Under the pieces are notes generated by a model. That model was not told the DNA's origin and did no database searches. It was given only the letters and a program-made list of their open reading frames with translations. Shown here piece after piece: positions 47,570 through 58,279 of a stretch of 64,000 nt of DNA (positions are counted from its first letter, which is position 1; every line of letters begins with the position of its first letter). The stretch spans positions 8,710,082 through 8,774,081 of the forward strand of contig NC_067207.1 of assembly GCF_026262505.1 (NCBI RefSeq), written 5' to 3'. Source of the DNA: Trichomonas vaginalis G3. Lineage: Eukaryota; Parabasalia; Trichomonadida; Trichomonadidae. Made by a program: the position numbers and the translations under genes.

Positions 47570-48202
47570 ATGTATCGGAAGTTGTCTAAGTTAGAACACT
47601 CGGAAATAAAACAACTTCTTACAGAAGCTAATATAGATGTTGCAAAGCATTACGCAACAAACAAAAAAGCACTCGCTGACTTCATTAAAGACTATAATGG
47701 TGCAATAAGTTATGATAGAATTCATGAGTTCATAAAGCCGCAACGCGGCGAGGACGAAGTCCATGCAAGAGCATTTCCTTTAAATGACATTGCTATTGAC
47801 TTATATCATAGACGTTCAGTACCTCATGAAGTAAGAAGAGAAATGTTTGACATAACAAATGCGAACGTTGGTCATACTCGTAAAGCTCTTTCGCATGAAG
47901 TAAGAAGAGAAATGTTTGACATAACAAATGCAAACGTTGGTGAAACAAGAAGAAGAGACGACACACTGAAACAACAGAGAAGAGAGATGTTTAAAAGTGC
48001 TATAGAACAAGTTCGCAAAGCTAACGATGTCATTCGTTCCATTGACGACAAACCAAAAGAAGGTGAGAGATGGTTAAAGAAAGATGAAGAGAATAGGAAG
48101 AGAAATGTGAAGTCAGGCAATAGACTCATTGACTTTAACATCGAAGCTTTAGATGAACCAAACAGAGACTATTACACAAACATTTCGGTAAGGTTTTCAT
48201 GA
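47570..48202 (+). CDS. 210-residue basic element B protein with internal repeats
   Basis: Frame whole. Lys/Arg-rich helical protein; HEVRREMFDITNANVG occurs twice in tandem, with a third degenerate Q-R-R-E-M-F-K-S copy. A double hairpin in the DNA (47737-47762) adds PQRGEDEVHA. It sits just upstream of the polymerase, where a terminal protein or DNA-binding accessory could be expected, but no motif shows this. Confidence 0.5.
   Translation: MYRKLSKLEHSEIKQLLTEANIDVAKHYATNKKALADFIKDYNGAISYDRIHEFIKPQRGEDEVHARAFPLNDIAIDLYHRRSVPHEVRREMFDITNANVGHTRKALSHEVRREMFDITNANVGETRRRDDTLKQQRREMFKSAIEQVRKANDVIRSIDDKPKEGERWLKKDEENRKRNVKSGNRLIDFNIEALDEPNRDYYTNISVRFS
47737..47762. repeat. Double hairpin (coding), inverted orientation
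   Basis: GCCGC-AAC-GCGGC (47737-47749), GA spacer (TC on the other strand), GGAC-GAA-GTCC (47752-47762). Confidence 0.75.
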
Positions 48203-48242
48203 GACTCTTAGAGAAAATTAAAATAAACTCCAACAGAGATGG

Positions 48243-51200
48243 ATGGTATGTTATAAACTTGGTGGAAAGTATGAATGTTCTACGTTAAACCTCAATAATA
48301 TTGGAACATTACTACATCAGCTCTTGAAGGAGAACTTTATATCAGAGATAGAAGCAAATGCTGCAGGTATTGTTGAAATGCACTATGACTTCTTCTTGAC
48401 AAACATAAAGAATCTTACTGAAATAAAGATGTATGATTTAACAGAATATGAAGGCTTAACGATGTCAGATGTAAAGAAAGGCAAACCAAAAAAGAGACCA
48501 TATAGAGATGAAAGCACACTGACAAATGACCAGAAAGCCATTTTGGAAGCTCTTAAGCAAACAGGAAACCCAGCACTTATAGAAAGCTTTTGGAAAGATA
48601 ATGGTGAAAAGAAGTTTTATAAGAAGAGAAGCGGTCAGTTCTGGAAGTATCTTTGCACATTACCTATAAATCTTGAACGCTACCAAATCTTCAATGAACT
48701 GAACAAAAGAACTGCAACACTTATGACAGAGGACAATTGTTTCGTTTATGCTTGCATTCAGGCTGGAGTAAATGAAGAAACTATTGACCACATGAGAGAA
48801 GTCATTCGTGTTAGAGACTTTCCTCAAAGTAAAGTACAAGAAATTTCTGACGCAACAGGTATAGCATTTAATGTTACCATTGGTTATTTCAATGACTCAA
48901 GACATAATGAAATAAAGAGATATATACCAAAAGAATGCGAAACTGTTAGAACTATTGACTTACTTCTTGTTGAAGACCACTACATGCTAAATGAAAGACT
49001 TCCAATGACAACATACTTCATTCGAAACTATAAAGAAATTCTCAAAGCTTGTGGTGGAATGAACATTGAGAAACAGATGAAGATTTATACAAAGAGAGAA
49101 GATAAATATGTAGTTCGTTATGATAGAACAACACCGTTATGGGATGTTATGAAAACATTGTGGGAGTGCAAATATTTCGAACCTATTTCTTATGGAGAAC
49201 TTTTCACATATACTACTGACTTATATAAACAGAACCTTGCACCATTTAAAGATTTGACATATGCTCCAAAGTATTGTGTACAACTGAAGAAGAAAGCAGA
49301 GTCAAAAGAAGTAAATAAAGCTAAATGTAAATTCATACCTGAGCACGTTTTCTTTGCTGACTTTGAGTGTAGTACGGATGGCTTTCATAAAGCTTTTAAC
49401 ATCTGTTATGACAGTGAAGATGGTTCAGTTAGTGAAAGCATTTGGGGTCAAAACTGTGCAACAGAATTTTTGGAAAGACTTCCTGACAAGAGTTTAATAT
49501 ATTTCCATAACCTCAGTTATGACATAAACTTCATCTTAAGACACATGACAGAAGTGAAAGGAACTCCCATCATTAAAGGTTCACGAACAATGCAAATAAC
49601 TGGTTATATAAAGGACGGGCAATTATTATAAAAGACTCTTACAGTGTTATAAATAAGAAGCTTAAACTATTTCCTGCTATGTTTAACTTACAAACAGGAC
49701 CGAAAGAAGTATTTCCATATAACTACTACAGCAGTGTTTTGTTAGCAAATGACAACAGAACTGGTGTCATTTCTGAAGCATGTAAGTTTATCCATGATGC
49801 AGATACATTTATGAAGAACATAGATTCCATCAAAGGTTGCAGAATAGATGAAAACCACTTCGACTTAGAAAAATATAGCACGTTTTACTGCAAACAAGAT
49901 GTAAGAATTTTAAGAGAAGGTTTTGTAAAGTTCCGCAATGACTTATTGAAAGAGTTTGATTTAAACGTTTATGACTACGTTAGTATTTGTTCTATTGCTA
50001 ACAAATTGTTTGAGAACAGAGTATACTTCCCGAATGGAAATCTTTATGACCTCTCAAATAAACCAAGAGAATTTATTTCGAGATGCATTCAAGGTGGAAG
50101 ATGTATGTTGTCAGATAACATGAAACAAAAGAGCAAAAAGAAACTCATTGCTGACTTCGACACTGTTTCATTATATCCTTCAGCTATAGCAAGACTTTAT
50201 ACTTTAGAAGGTATTCCAAAAGTATTGAAGGAAGATGTTAAGCACAGAGTATCTCATGAGACATTTATTCGATGATGACCAAAAGGAACCCATTGGTGAA
50301 AAGTTTATGTCTGGCTTCTTTGTTCTCATTAAGATAACAGAGATTGGTATACCCAGACACTTTCATTTAATAGTTTGCGACCCTGAACTAAATCCAGAAC
50401 TTAACGTTCCAAGAAGTTCAAACACTTGCTGTCTCATGTATGTTGACCATATAACATTACAAGACCTCATAAAATATCAAGGTGTCAAATGTGAAGTGTT
50501 GCAAGGATACTATTACGATGGAAACAGAGATATGAGAATAAGAGATGAAGTAAAGAAGTTGTTTGAGTTAAGGTTAAAGTATAAGAAAGAAGAAAACCCC
50601 TTACAAGAAATTATAAAACTCATTCTGAACAGCATTTATGGCAAAACTATTCTATCTCCTATTGAGTCAAAAATAACCATAGTAAATGACAAAGATGCTA
50701 TAAGATATGCTATAAGAAATTACAACCATATAGTGAAGTTCGAAGGTTTGGATGGTTCAGATAAAACTATTTTCAAGCTAACGAAAAGCATTTGCAGACA
50801 CTTTAACTTCTGTCCACTTGGTGTTAATATTCTGTCTATGTCAAAACGTATTATGAATGAAGTATTCTGTACTGCAGAGGACATGGGACTTCAAATCTTT
50901 TACCAGGATACCGACAGTATGCACTTATATAATGAAGACATCCCAAAGCTTGCAGCAGAGTTTAAGAAGAGATATGGTCGCGAACTTATAGGAAAGAACC
51001 TTGGTCAATTTCATAGCGACTTTGCAGAAATAACACCTGGAAAACAAAGTTTAGCTTATAAAAGTATTTTCTGTGGAAAGAAGACCTACATAGACTTACT
51101 CACTAACGATTTAAATGAAGTTGCATTTCACTGCAGAATGAAAGGCGTGAAGCAAGATGTTATTGCTTTAACCGCTAATGAAATGTTTCCTGAAGCTATA

Positions 51201-51413
51201 CAATGCTATTACAATGAAGATAAGAACATTCACATACCTGTTGGAACATATGACAAAGACTCTGAGTTCAGTTTAATGAAACTTTACAAAGCACTTCATG
51301 ATGGTCAAGAGATTGCATTCGACTTATGTAAGTCATGTCAACCTTGCTTTGCTGAAAAGTTCAACTTTTCAATAACGACTAAAACAAGCTTTATTCGTAA
51401 GTTGAAGTTCTGA
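48243..51413 (+). CDS. Protein-primed type family B DNA polymerase region (broken)
   Basis: Motifs in order: exonuclease VFFADFECSTDG (Exo I), IYFHNLSYDINFIL (Exo II), STFYCKQDVRIL (Exo III), polymerase IADFDTVSLYPSAI (motif A), IIKLILNSIYGKT (motif B) and IFYQDTDSMHL (motif C). This is the proofreading, protein-primed polymerase that defines Polintons. About 1050 codons overall, the family's usual size, with about two breaks. It replicates the element from its ends. The start is uncertain and may lie slightly upstream. Confidence 0.92.
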
Positions 51414-51473
51414 GGTCATTTATTTTTGTCAGCAATGAGGTCATTCGTGATAAAAATAAAGCTAGCGTAGATT

Positions 51474-52329
51474 TTACAATACTGCGATGGTAGAGTTTAA
51501 GAGTTGTGCTTCAATGTAGAGACAGTCCTTATGGTCTGGAGGCAAGAACACTGGACATTTATGGTCATGAGTGGAGAACATGTCTATCCAAAACTCACGA
51601 TTGAAGCCAGTTAATTTATAGTATTTAGGGTTAGGAAGTGGTGAAGTTCTTGTATGACCAATGAACTCATTTTCAACTCCTTTACTTAAGTTTGAATATA
51701 ATATAGCTTGCTTTCTATCCCAAATGCCAGGTGTTACAATCTTTGAAAATTCATTTTTCCTCGGAAGCATTGCATCATAATTGAAAACATTCTTAAAATC
51801 ATCACTTGGTTCAGAGATTTGAAACTTATACGTAATGGATTTTTTTCTCTTTAGCGACTTCATTGAATGGTGAGAATACAATGAATTGACAGTCATGAGT
51901 TCCATCTTCATTTTCATTAAATTCATAATGAAAGTCTATAAGTTGTGGCTGACTACCTTCTTCTTTCAGTTGTGCAAGAAACTCACGTAAAGGCTGTAAA
52001 GTTTGTACTTCAATGTTGAACTTTTTCTCGAACATCTCATTAAATGAAATCATACATTGCAACAATGTTGTATCGTCTTTAAAGTATTTGTATATGTGAA
52101 TGTTTTGGGCGCTTAAAGACTGTTCGTCATTTTCTATCTCGACTTGAAGTATAAAGTCAACCTTTCTGAAAGCACGTGTTATATACATAGATGTTATGCC
52201 AATGTACTTCTCTTCATTTATGTTCACAATCCAGTCTGTTGGAAACTTAAACGTTACTCTGTTCCCCTTTATTTTGACGTCAGGGTTTTCACTACTGAAC
52301 GCAACAGATAAAGGTATTTGTCTATACAT
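51474..52329 (-). CDS. Minor-capsid-like protein region (broken)
   Basis: Starts MYRQIPLSVAFSSENPDVKI; a TFKFPTDWIVNINEEKYIGI motif parallels YEYPRHW...EKAIEI of 35198-36079. Strand-rich and ends in HKDCLYIEAQLLNSTIAVL, similar to CLYIESKI in 38310-39009. These features point to a jelly-roll structural protein. About one break. It lies between the polymerase and capsid genes on the opposite strand. Confidence 0.5.
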
Positions 52330-52556
52330 TTAGTTCGGATAAAAATAAACCATTTACTCTTTCTTTGCTTCAGCTTCTTTAGCTTTTGCTTCAGCTTCTT
52401 CTCTAGCTTTTTTCCAGCAAACGTGGGTTCTTTTCTTCCAGCAGCTAATGCAGCAAGTTGTTTTTCACTAAGTTTTCTCTTTGGTCTCTCTGGCTTTTGT
52501 TCTTGTTTTTGTTCCTTCAGTTCGGATAAAATTTGCTCACGAATTTCTTTCTTCAA
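52269..52556 (-). CDS. Small basic coiled-coil protein region (probably broken)
   Basis: Lys/Gln/Glu-rich: KEQKQEQKPERPKRKLSEKQ then AALAAGRKEPTF and KKLKQKLKKLKQRKSKW. Very basic, suited to binding DNA or RNA. Its 3' part overlaps the start of the next gene, so its end is doubtful. Confidence 0.4.
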   Translation of the reverse strand: MKKEIREQILSELKEQKQEQKPERPKRKLSEKQLAALAAGRKEPTFAGKKLEKKLKQKLKKLKQRKSKWFIFIRTKCIDKYLYLLRSVVKTLTSK

Positions 52557-52652
52557 TGCTTCAACATCTATGACCTTGGGTCTTGTCCGTAGGGCTTGTC
52601 TGAGTCATTTGACTGCAGATAAAAAACAAATTAAAACTTTAACCGATGTAAA

Positions 52653-53083
52653 ATGAGCTTGTCAAAATCAGAGCGAGAGTCTATTATATTAAATGACGCA
52701 AGAGGAATACAACATCCTTTCTATTACGTAAGTCAGAGTAAAGATGGTAAAATATACGTAAGAAAAAGAAAGGTTCCATTAGCGAATGCAGAGAGCGACA
52801 ACATTAAGGTGCATGGCAAGGGTGAAGTCCACGAAGCCATATAAAACCTTCTGTTCAAACTGAGCAAAAAGAACAAGAAGAAAAGAAGCCAGATGTACTT
52901 TCAATAACGAACCAAGAGCTTATTGCAAAGTTCGTGAATTTCATTGAAAAACAAACCGAGTCAAAGAACCCTGACCCGCCAGTGAAAGAAGTTGAGACAA
53001 AAGAGAATGTACAGTTCATTGAAAATGTCAAGAAACAACTTCCACCACGAATGCCAAGAAGAAGAGTGAGAATAATGAAGTAA
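52653..53083 (+). CDS. Small element B protein region with DGKIYVRK module (broken)
   Basis: Starts MSLSKSERESIILNDARG after TTTAACCGATGTAAA. The YVSQSKDGKIYVRKRKVPLA module matches modules in 3200-3784 (element A) and 55203-55439. The end is basic (PPRMPRRRVRIMK). About one break. It lies directly upstream of the capsid gene and could be a core or scaffolding protein. Confidence 0.45.
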
Positions 53084-53110
53084 ATAGATATTTTTATCTG
53101 AAGTAAATAC

Positions 53111-54637
53111 ATGCAGAACGAACAGCTAAACGAATTTACTCCAGCAGAGCATATTCATCAGATTCGCTCATATTTCGATATCATAGACAATGCAGTTCAA
53201 ATTGGTGACACTAATAGAAAATATTCTGACGCAAAGATTCCATCACAACCTGGAACTGCTAAAGATAACACATGGGTAACATTCAATCTCTCACCTCCTG
53301 GTGAAAATATGTTGGACCTTTACAATACATTCATTACGTATAAAATGGAAGGTCAATTTATTGTAGATAAAGAAATTGGTTCAGGTTCCAATAAAACAAA
53401 CCCACCAGGATTTTGGATTGGTTTCGATGACGCTTTCTATGCAGTTGCTGGATATCAAATCCTTGCAAATGGTCGTATCGTATATTCTCAAGACAACGCA
53501 AGAGAAGAAGCATATATAACTTCAAACTCACAAACTACCGAACAAATAAAGAAAGTAGATGTTTTCTCAAAGACTCGACATGAAGATGTATGGAGTCATT
53601 CGGGAACATGCAGAACAGGACAAATTGTTAGTGGTCCAATTACAGCAGGAAAATCATTTGATTTTAAGCTTCGTTTAAGAATTCCTGTTAGAAGATTCCT
53701 TCCATTAGAAGCTATTCGATTTATTCCAGCTTTTGCAGGAAACATTCAGCTTAAAGTAAAGTTCAGTAGCGACGCCTTACAATGCACATCTATATCTGTA
53801 AATGATATCATTGCTTTCAATCCAACTCTTAAAGTTGCATTTGCTTCAGATTCAAATCCACCGACAAATAAATTTGTTCCATGGAATGAACCATTCACTA
53901 TGATAACGAAGGCAGTAGAAGCTAGTGGAACAGTTACTATTACAACTGTAACCCAGCAACTATTTCGAACAAAGATGGATTTTAATGAATGTTTCATTCA
54001 TCCAAAGTCATTCTCTTTAGACCCTAACATTTATACAGAACTTGTAGAACATTATACAAACGAGGCTTTATGTTTTCCTGTTAAAGTTATGGATTGGATT
54101 CCTATGGACGGTTCATTCTCAAAGAATACAGATAGTTCAAGTGCAACATTTACAGCAGCTTATACGCCTATTAATGTTAAAAGTATTTGGGCACTATTTA
54201 GAAAGAAAGACAACTATTATGTTAATTTTGAGAACCCTAAGTTTAAATATCTTCAGCTTTCCATGGGAGCTTATGGAAATATGCCTGCAGAACCTGAAAA
54301 ATCATATGGACCTGTATTTTATGAAATGGTTGCGAACGCTTGCAATACAAACAATGATATGATAGGATTTAATGAAGATGTTATGAGGTCATTGGTGGAT
54401 GATGGTAGTGTGGAACATAAATGGGATAGCTATGACAACACACATTTCTTATGTGGTTTTCCAACAGAAGTGGACTTTTGCTTCCAACAAGGTCAAACAT
54501 CTACTGCTCCAATAACATACAAATTGTCTGTTAAAGGACCTATTGAACTAGCAACTGAAAACGTACCAAAGCCACTTATTGGATTTATGAGGGATTGTTG
54601 CTTTGCCATTCAGGTGCGTGCTAATGGCATCCCATAA
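53111..54637 (+). CDS. Major capsid protein (double jelly-roll type)
   Basis: 508 residues, frame whole. N-terminal QIRSYFDIIDNAVQIGDTNR and VTFNLSPPGENMLDLYNTF, then strand-rich halves with RLRIPVRRFLPLEAIRFIPA and FAGNIQLKVKF, and a C-terminal ELATENVPKPLIGF region. Length, order and the F-x-P-x-E-A-I/R-F-I-P block fit the double-jelly-roll major capsid proteins described for Polintons, virophages and adenovirus-like lineages. It would build an icosahedral shell. The leader TTTTTATCTGAAGTAAATAC precedes the start. That this gene is whole while many others are broken is notable. Confidence 0.82.
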   Translation: MQNEQLNEFTPAEHIHQIRSYFDIIDNAVQIGDTNRKYSDAKIPSQPGTAKDNTWVTFNLSPPGENMLDLYNTFITYKMEGQFIVDKEIGSGSNKTNPPGFWIGFDDAFYAVAGYQILANGRIVYSQDNAREEAYITSNSQTTEQIKKVDVFSKTRHEDVWSHSGTCRTGQIVSGPITAGKSFDFKLRLRIPVRRFLPLEAIRFIPAFAGNIQLKVKFSSDALQCTSISVNDIIAFNPTLKVAFASDSNPPTNKFVPWNEPFTMITKAVEASGTVTITTVTQQLFRTKMDFNECFIHPKSFSLDPNIYTELVEHYTNEALCFPVKVMDWIPMDGSFSKNTDSSSATFTAAYTPINVKSIWALFRKKDNYYVNFENPKFKYLQLSMGAYGNMPAEPEKSYGPVFYEMVANACNTNNDMIGFNEDVMRSLVDDGSVEHKWDSYDNTHFLCGFPTEVDFCFQQGQTSTAPITYKLSVKGPIELATENVPKPLIGFMRDCCFAIQVRANGIP

Positions 54638-54713
54638 TAAGATTAGATGACTATAACTTAGCACGGACGACAGTGAGGAATAAAGGATGAACGTTTATTT
54701 TTAAAGCTTATAA

Positions 54714-55154
54714 ATGAGTTCTTCATCAAGCTCTCGCGAACCTTCACCATCTATGAAACAAACTTTACCAAACGATTATGGAGCACCTATTGAATATTTC
54801 TTACGAGCTGCACAATGGCAAAGAGCAGTTTCACCAAGGTTAGGTGTTCCACCAGCTCCTGTCAAAAATAGCATTTGGTCAAGTCCTTATATAAGATATG
54901 GTCTCCCACTAGGTTTGCTAGCTACAGCAGGAGCAGTTATGATGTTGAAAAGAAATAAAGCAAATGTTATAAATAATACTGAAGTAGCTGAAGTTAAACA
55001 AACTCCAACACCATCACAAACAACACCTTCAATGACTCCTGAACCTATGAAAGTACAAACTCCTGTTCAAAAGTCAACTCCTAAACCGACTCCAACATTT
55101 AAACCAGAACCCACGCCTCAAATAAATCGTAAAACTCCTGCGTTTCCTTACTGA
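54714..55154 (+). CDS. Membrane-anchored, proline/threonine-rich protein
   Basis: 146 residues. Ser-rich start (SSSSSSREPSPS), a middle transmembrane segment (YGLPLGLLATAGAVMML, about 62-80) and a long T/P/Q-rich tail (TPTPSQTTPSMTPEP). Single-span with a low-complexity exposed tail, as in small virion membrane proteins. It follows the capsid gene on the same strand. Function unknown. Confidence 0.55.
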   Translation: MSSSSSSREPSPSMKQTLPNDYGAPIEYFLRAAQWQRAVSPRLGVPPAPVKNSIWSSPYIRYGLPLGLLATAGAVMMLKRNKANVINNTEVAEVKQTPTPSQTTPSMTPEPMKVQTPVQKSTPKPTPTFKPEPTPQINRKTPAFPY

Positions 55155-55202
55155 AAAAATAACGTTATTTTTATTTAATATTAAAATTTTTATTTGATTG
55201 AA

Positions 55203-55439
55203 ATGACGACTAAAGTCACTGAAGCAATGAAACAAAAGTTTTTGGTAGAATACATTAAATCAGGAACTATTCCAGAAGGTTTTTACATTCATACTATGAA
55301 GGATGGTAGAGTTCAGTTTAGAAAGATAAAGCAACCATTAGATAGAGAAGGTATATTAAGGAAGATTAAACTTCATGAGGACAACATTGCTGAACTTAAG
55401 AAGAAGTTAGAAGAGTTGGAGAAAGGAAGAGAGTTATAA
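55203..55439 (+). CDS. 78-residue DGRVQFRK-module protein
   Basis: From ATG 55203. Helix, then GFYIHTMKDGRVQFRKIKQP, then a coiled coil (KLHEDNIAELKKKLEELEKG). The central module matches those in 52653-53083 and 3200-3784. Frame whole. Ends inside the start of the right inverted repeat. Confidence 0.55.
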   Translation: MTTKVTEAMKQKFLVEYIKSGTIPEGFYIHTMKDGRVQFRKIKQPLDREGILRKIKLHEDNIAELKKKLEELEKGREL

Positions 55440-56129
55440 AGCAATGAATTCAAGTGGGTGAAAAAACAGGTGAAAAAAGAGGTGAGATCTCACCACTTCA
55501 CCTAAATTTATTTTTGTGCTATGTTTTCATACGTGTGGGAGTGGTGATATTATTAATTTTTAAGTTTATTTTTTATTTTACTGAAAATTTTTATTTGGAT
55601 GTAAATGACAGAACAAAAGCAACTCATTCGAATTCCACAGTATAACAAACATACATTTAAACATTTATTCTTCCTTCCTGAGCATAACATGTTCTTTCAA
55701 ATACATCCGAGACCAGTTGACTTTTCATTGACTGTTTATAAAGATAGAAATAGTTATATCATTAAACCATACGATGACGAAGGTAAGTTATGTAAATTGT
55801 ACGTTAAGAAGTTAGAGAAAGTTTATGGCTTCAAGTATGACTACAATAGGGTTAACACTGATGATGAAGATATTGAGGAAAATTTATGAGAACATTAGTG
55901 AAGTCGTTGTGTGAACGATAGTGAGAACGTTTATTTTTACATTAGTGAAGTCGTTAGCGAAAATGTTGGTGAGGTGAAGTGGTTGGCGGCTTTATAAATA
56001 TTTAAGGTTAAGTTGGTGTTTGTGTTTGTGTTGTAAAATTTACGTTAACGGTTTTGTAAAGTGTCAAATTCACAAGTATTGGGTAAGGAGAAACGCAGTG
56101 CCGTCGTACCCAACATAACCATACTAACT
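55423..56129 (-). repeat. Right terminal inverted repeat of element B
   Basis: Complement of 33774-34481, one base shorter. It includes the AGGTGA cluster (55454-55502) and the second copy of the 94-residue gene. It ends ...CCATACTAACT against the TCAAT duplication at 56130-56134. Confidence 0.92.
55605..55889 (+). CDS. 94-residue protein encoded in the right inverted repeat
   Basis: Identical copy of 34015-34299, with the same TTTTTATTTGGATGTAA leader. Confidence 0.7.
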   Translation: MTEQKQLIRIPQYNKHTFKHLFFLPEHNMFFQIHPRPVDFSLTVYKDRNSYIIKPYDDEGKLCKLYVKKLEKVYGFKYDYNRVNTDDEDIEENL

Positions 56130-56134
56130 TCAAT
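56130..56134. repeat. Target-site duplication, right (TCAAT)
   Basis: Matches 33769-33773; see the left copy. Confidence 0.75.
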
Positions 56135-57653
56135 ATGCTTGGTTTAATGCTTATCCAGCTTAAATTCCATATGATAGATTGTAGAATGATTGTCTATCAT
56201 AACAACTTTGTATTTCTAATATATATGTCAAGCTTAAATCTCAAATGATCTCTTCTAAAAAAAGAAAGAAATGAAAATCAAATAAAATTATTTTTTATCA
56301 AAGATAAAAAGAACAAACAAATAAATAAATTCATATACCCTTAAGTTCATGCCTTGCAAAAATTTTTTTATATGGTGAAACTTATTATTCATTTTGAGAT
56401 ACAAGAAATGAGAAATAGACAATATAGTTATAGATATAGATGGGTCTCCTGCTAGAGATTAATCCTATGTAGTTTTTATAAGAATATAAGATATTCAAAT
56501 TTGATTTATCTCATTAAAGTTAAAAATAAAAACTAACATTAAAAATAGTGTTTTTATGATATAACTATGCTATATATATAAAAAATTGAAAAAAATAAAT
56601 AAATAATTTAAAAATCGAAAATTGAAAAGTCAGTGGCTTAAACGATTCAGCTTCTTATTAGAAATCTAATTTTTAAGAAATGAGGGAAAACAAATCAATA
56701 TTGACAAATTAATAAATCACATTTTAACGCTTAGATATTATTCAAATATATCCTTTTTAAAAGATTTGATATGGTATGACATTTTTACTGCCGAAGTTTC
56801 GAAAACACTTAAATCAAATAACAATAATGCAAATTTCAAATTCAGGGCAAAATATGGTGAATAACCAGGATCAGAGGTGGACATCGGCTTTATGATATGC
56901 AAAATAAGATAATAAAGCTTAATAGCGAAATGTAAAAAACATGAAGATTTTGGGGTTAAAATAAGTTGAAAATAATTTTTATGATATGAGTATTATACGT
57001 GCTATTTCAGAATGCGAAAATCTCAATTTTGTCAAAAATTACAACCGTTTTAAAATTGAATGGGAAAAAATTATAGTAAAGTTAATACTGATATTATATT
57101 AACCAAATATAGATATTAAAAATAAGAGGTTAAATTTAGCTTTGTGGAAAAATTCTGAATTTTTGAATTGAATTTTAAAAATGTTAAACTGATATAAAAA
57201 AATTAAGCGTGAATAGGTAAGAGAGGATGATATTTTCATTTAAATTTCCCATAATGAAACATTGTTACGAATAGGATAATTGAATAAGGAATTTTTTGTG
57301 ATAAGAGAGTGATATCAGTTTTAATATCATAAGACGAAATGGTGGAAGTGAACTCAAAATAAGAGTAATTAGGTTATTTTGCCGACCAAATATATTTACA
57401 AGGCAAAATATCATATTACATGTCAACCTATTATCAGTATGTTTTGATAAAAAAAATTTTATCAAATATCATATTAAAATTAACATCTATATCTATATCA
57501 ATATCTACACTATAAATTTTTTTATTCAATATCATAGATTTCAAAAATTTATTTCAATTTTAAATTAATTTATGGTTTTCATCAAAATTGTTTTTTATTA
57601 AAAAGCATGTTTCACAATTTTTACGGTTTCTTTCAAAAGTTATAAAATTTCAG
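56135..57653. other. AT-rich intergenic region, no gene seen
   Basis: About 1.5 kb of very AT-rich DNA with no supported gene, RNA or named repeat. Confidence 0.55.
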
Positions 57654-57920
57654 ATGAGTCGAAAGATCTACGATCTAATTGATATAAATTGGATTCAATC
57701 TGCAATTGAACAAATTAATCAAGGTCAAAAACTCAAAACAATACTTAGCAATGTCCAACTCACTGATGGACGCATTATACCATCAATATCTAAAAAAACA
57801 TTCCACTTAGCAATTAAATCAAATGGAATTCCTGACACAAAATTTAAACCAGGGCGTAATTCCTTTAATGTCAGTATTAATAGTGAAACATTTGTTTTAG
57901 TTTTAGTTCTAGGCGATTGA
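57654..57920 (+). CDS. Short unknown protein or gene fragment
   Basis: 88 residues from ATG 57654 (MSRKIYDLIDINWIQSAIEQ). It has a helix then a basic part with QLTDGRIIPSISKKTFHLA and KFKPGRNSFN, which could be a small helix-turn-helix, as at the N-terminus of some transposases. The frame ends soon after in hydrophobic residues that look unlike a domain. Possibly the head of a decayed multicopy gene. Confidence 0.35.
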   Translation: MSRKIYDLIDINWIQSAIEQINQGQKLKTILSNVQLTDGRIIPSISKKTFHLAIKSNGIPDTKFKPGRNSFNVSINSETFVLVLVLGD

Positions 57921-58279
57921 TAAGGTAGGATTAAGAGTTCGAGTACTATGATTTTCAATTTATTGGAGAAAATTGCTTGAAAAGAGAAATTTTAGTACCA
58001 TTGTGCTAGCTGAGAAGTCCACAGACATAGGAAATGGAAACTATAATTAGACAAAAAGGTGTGACGAAATGTAATTTTTGTTACATAGAATTTTTTTCAA
58101 TGCCAACCTTCTAAAATTTTTCATTTAATAGACTTATACACTGGTTTATTTAATTGTTTTCAGTTTATAATTAGCCACTAAAGAATTGAATTTATGCGAT
58201 CGATAATTTTAAAGATCTTACTTTATAAGGATTCTTTTAATTAAAATCCTTAACTATTCAATGTGATTTGAATACATTA
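57921..58279. other. AT-rich spacer, nothing recognised
   Basis: No gene or repeat supported between the short unknown frame and the TA-flanked repeat. Confidence 0.5.

Larger units (their letters stand above)
33774..56129. mobile_element. Polinton/Maverick element B, both ends present, genes broken
   Basis: 22,356 bp bounded by AG...CT with inverted repeats of about 708 bp (33774-34481 and 55423-56129) and flanked by TCAAT (33769-33773, 56130-56134); a 6-bp TCAATA reading is equally possible because the next base is shared. Polintons typically make 5-6 bp duplications. It holds PolB, integrase, packaging ATPase, major capsid protein, minor-capsid-like proteins, a collagen-stalk fibre and a dozen small genes. 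The ends are complete, but roughly a dozen reading-frame breaks show it is a fossil. The two inverted repeats differ by one small indel in what I compared, which points to a young insertion or recent gene conversion. Confidence 0.93.
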
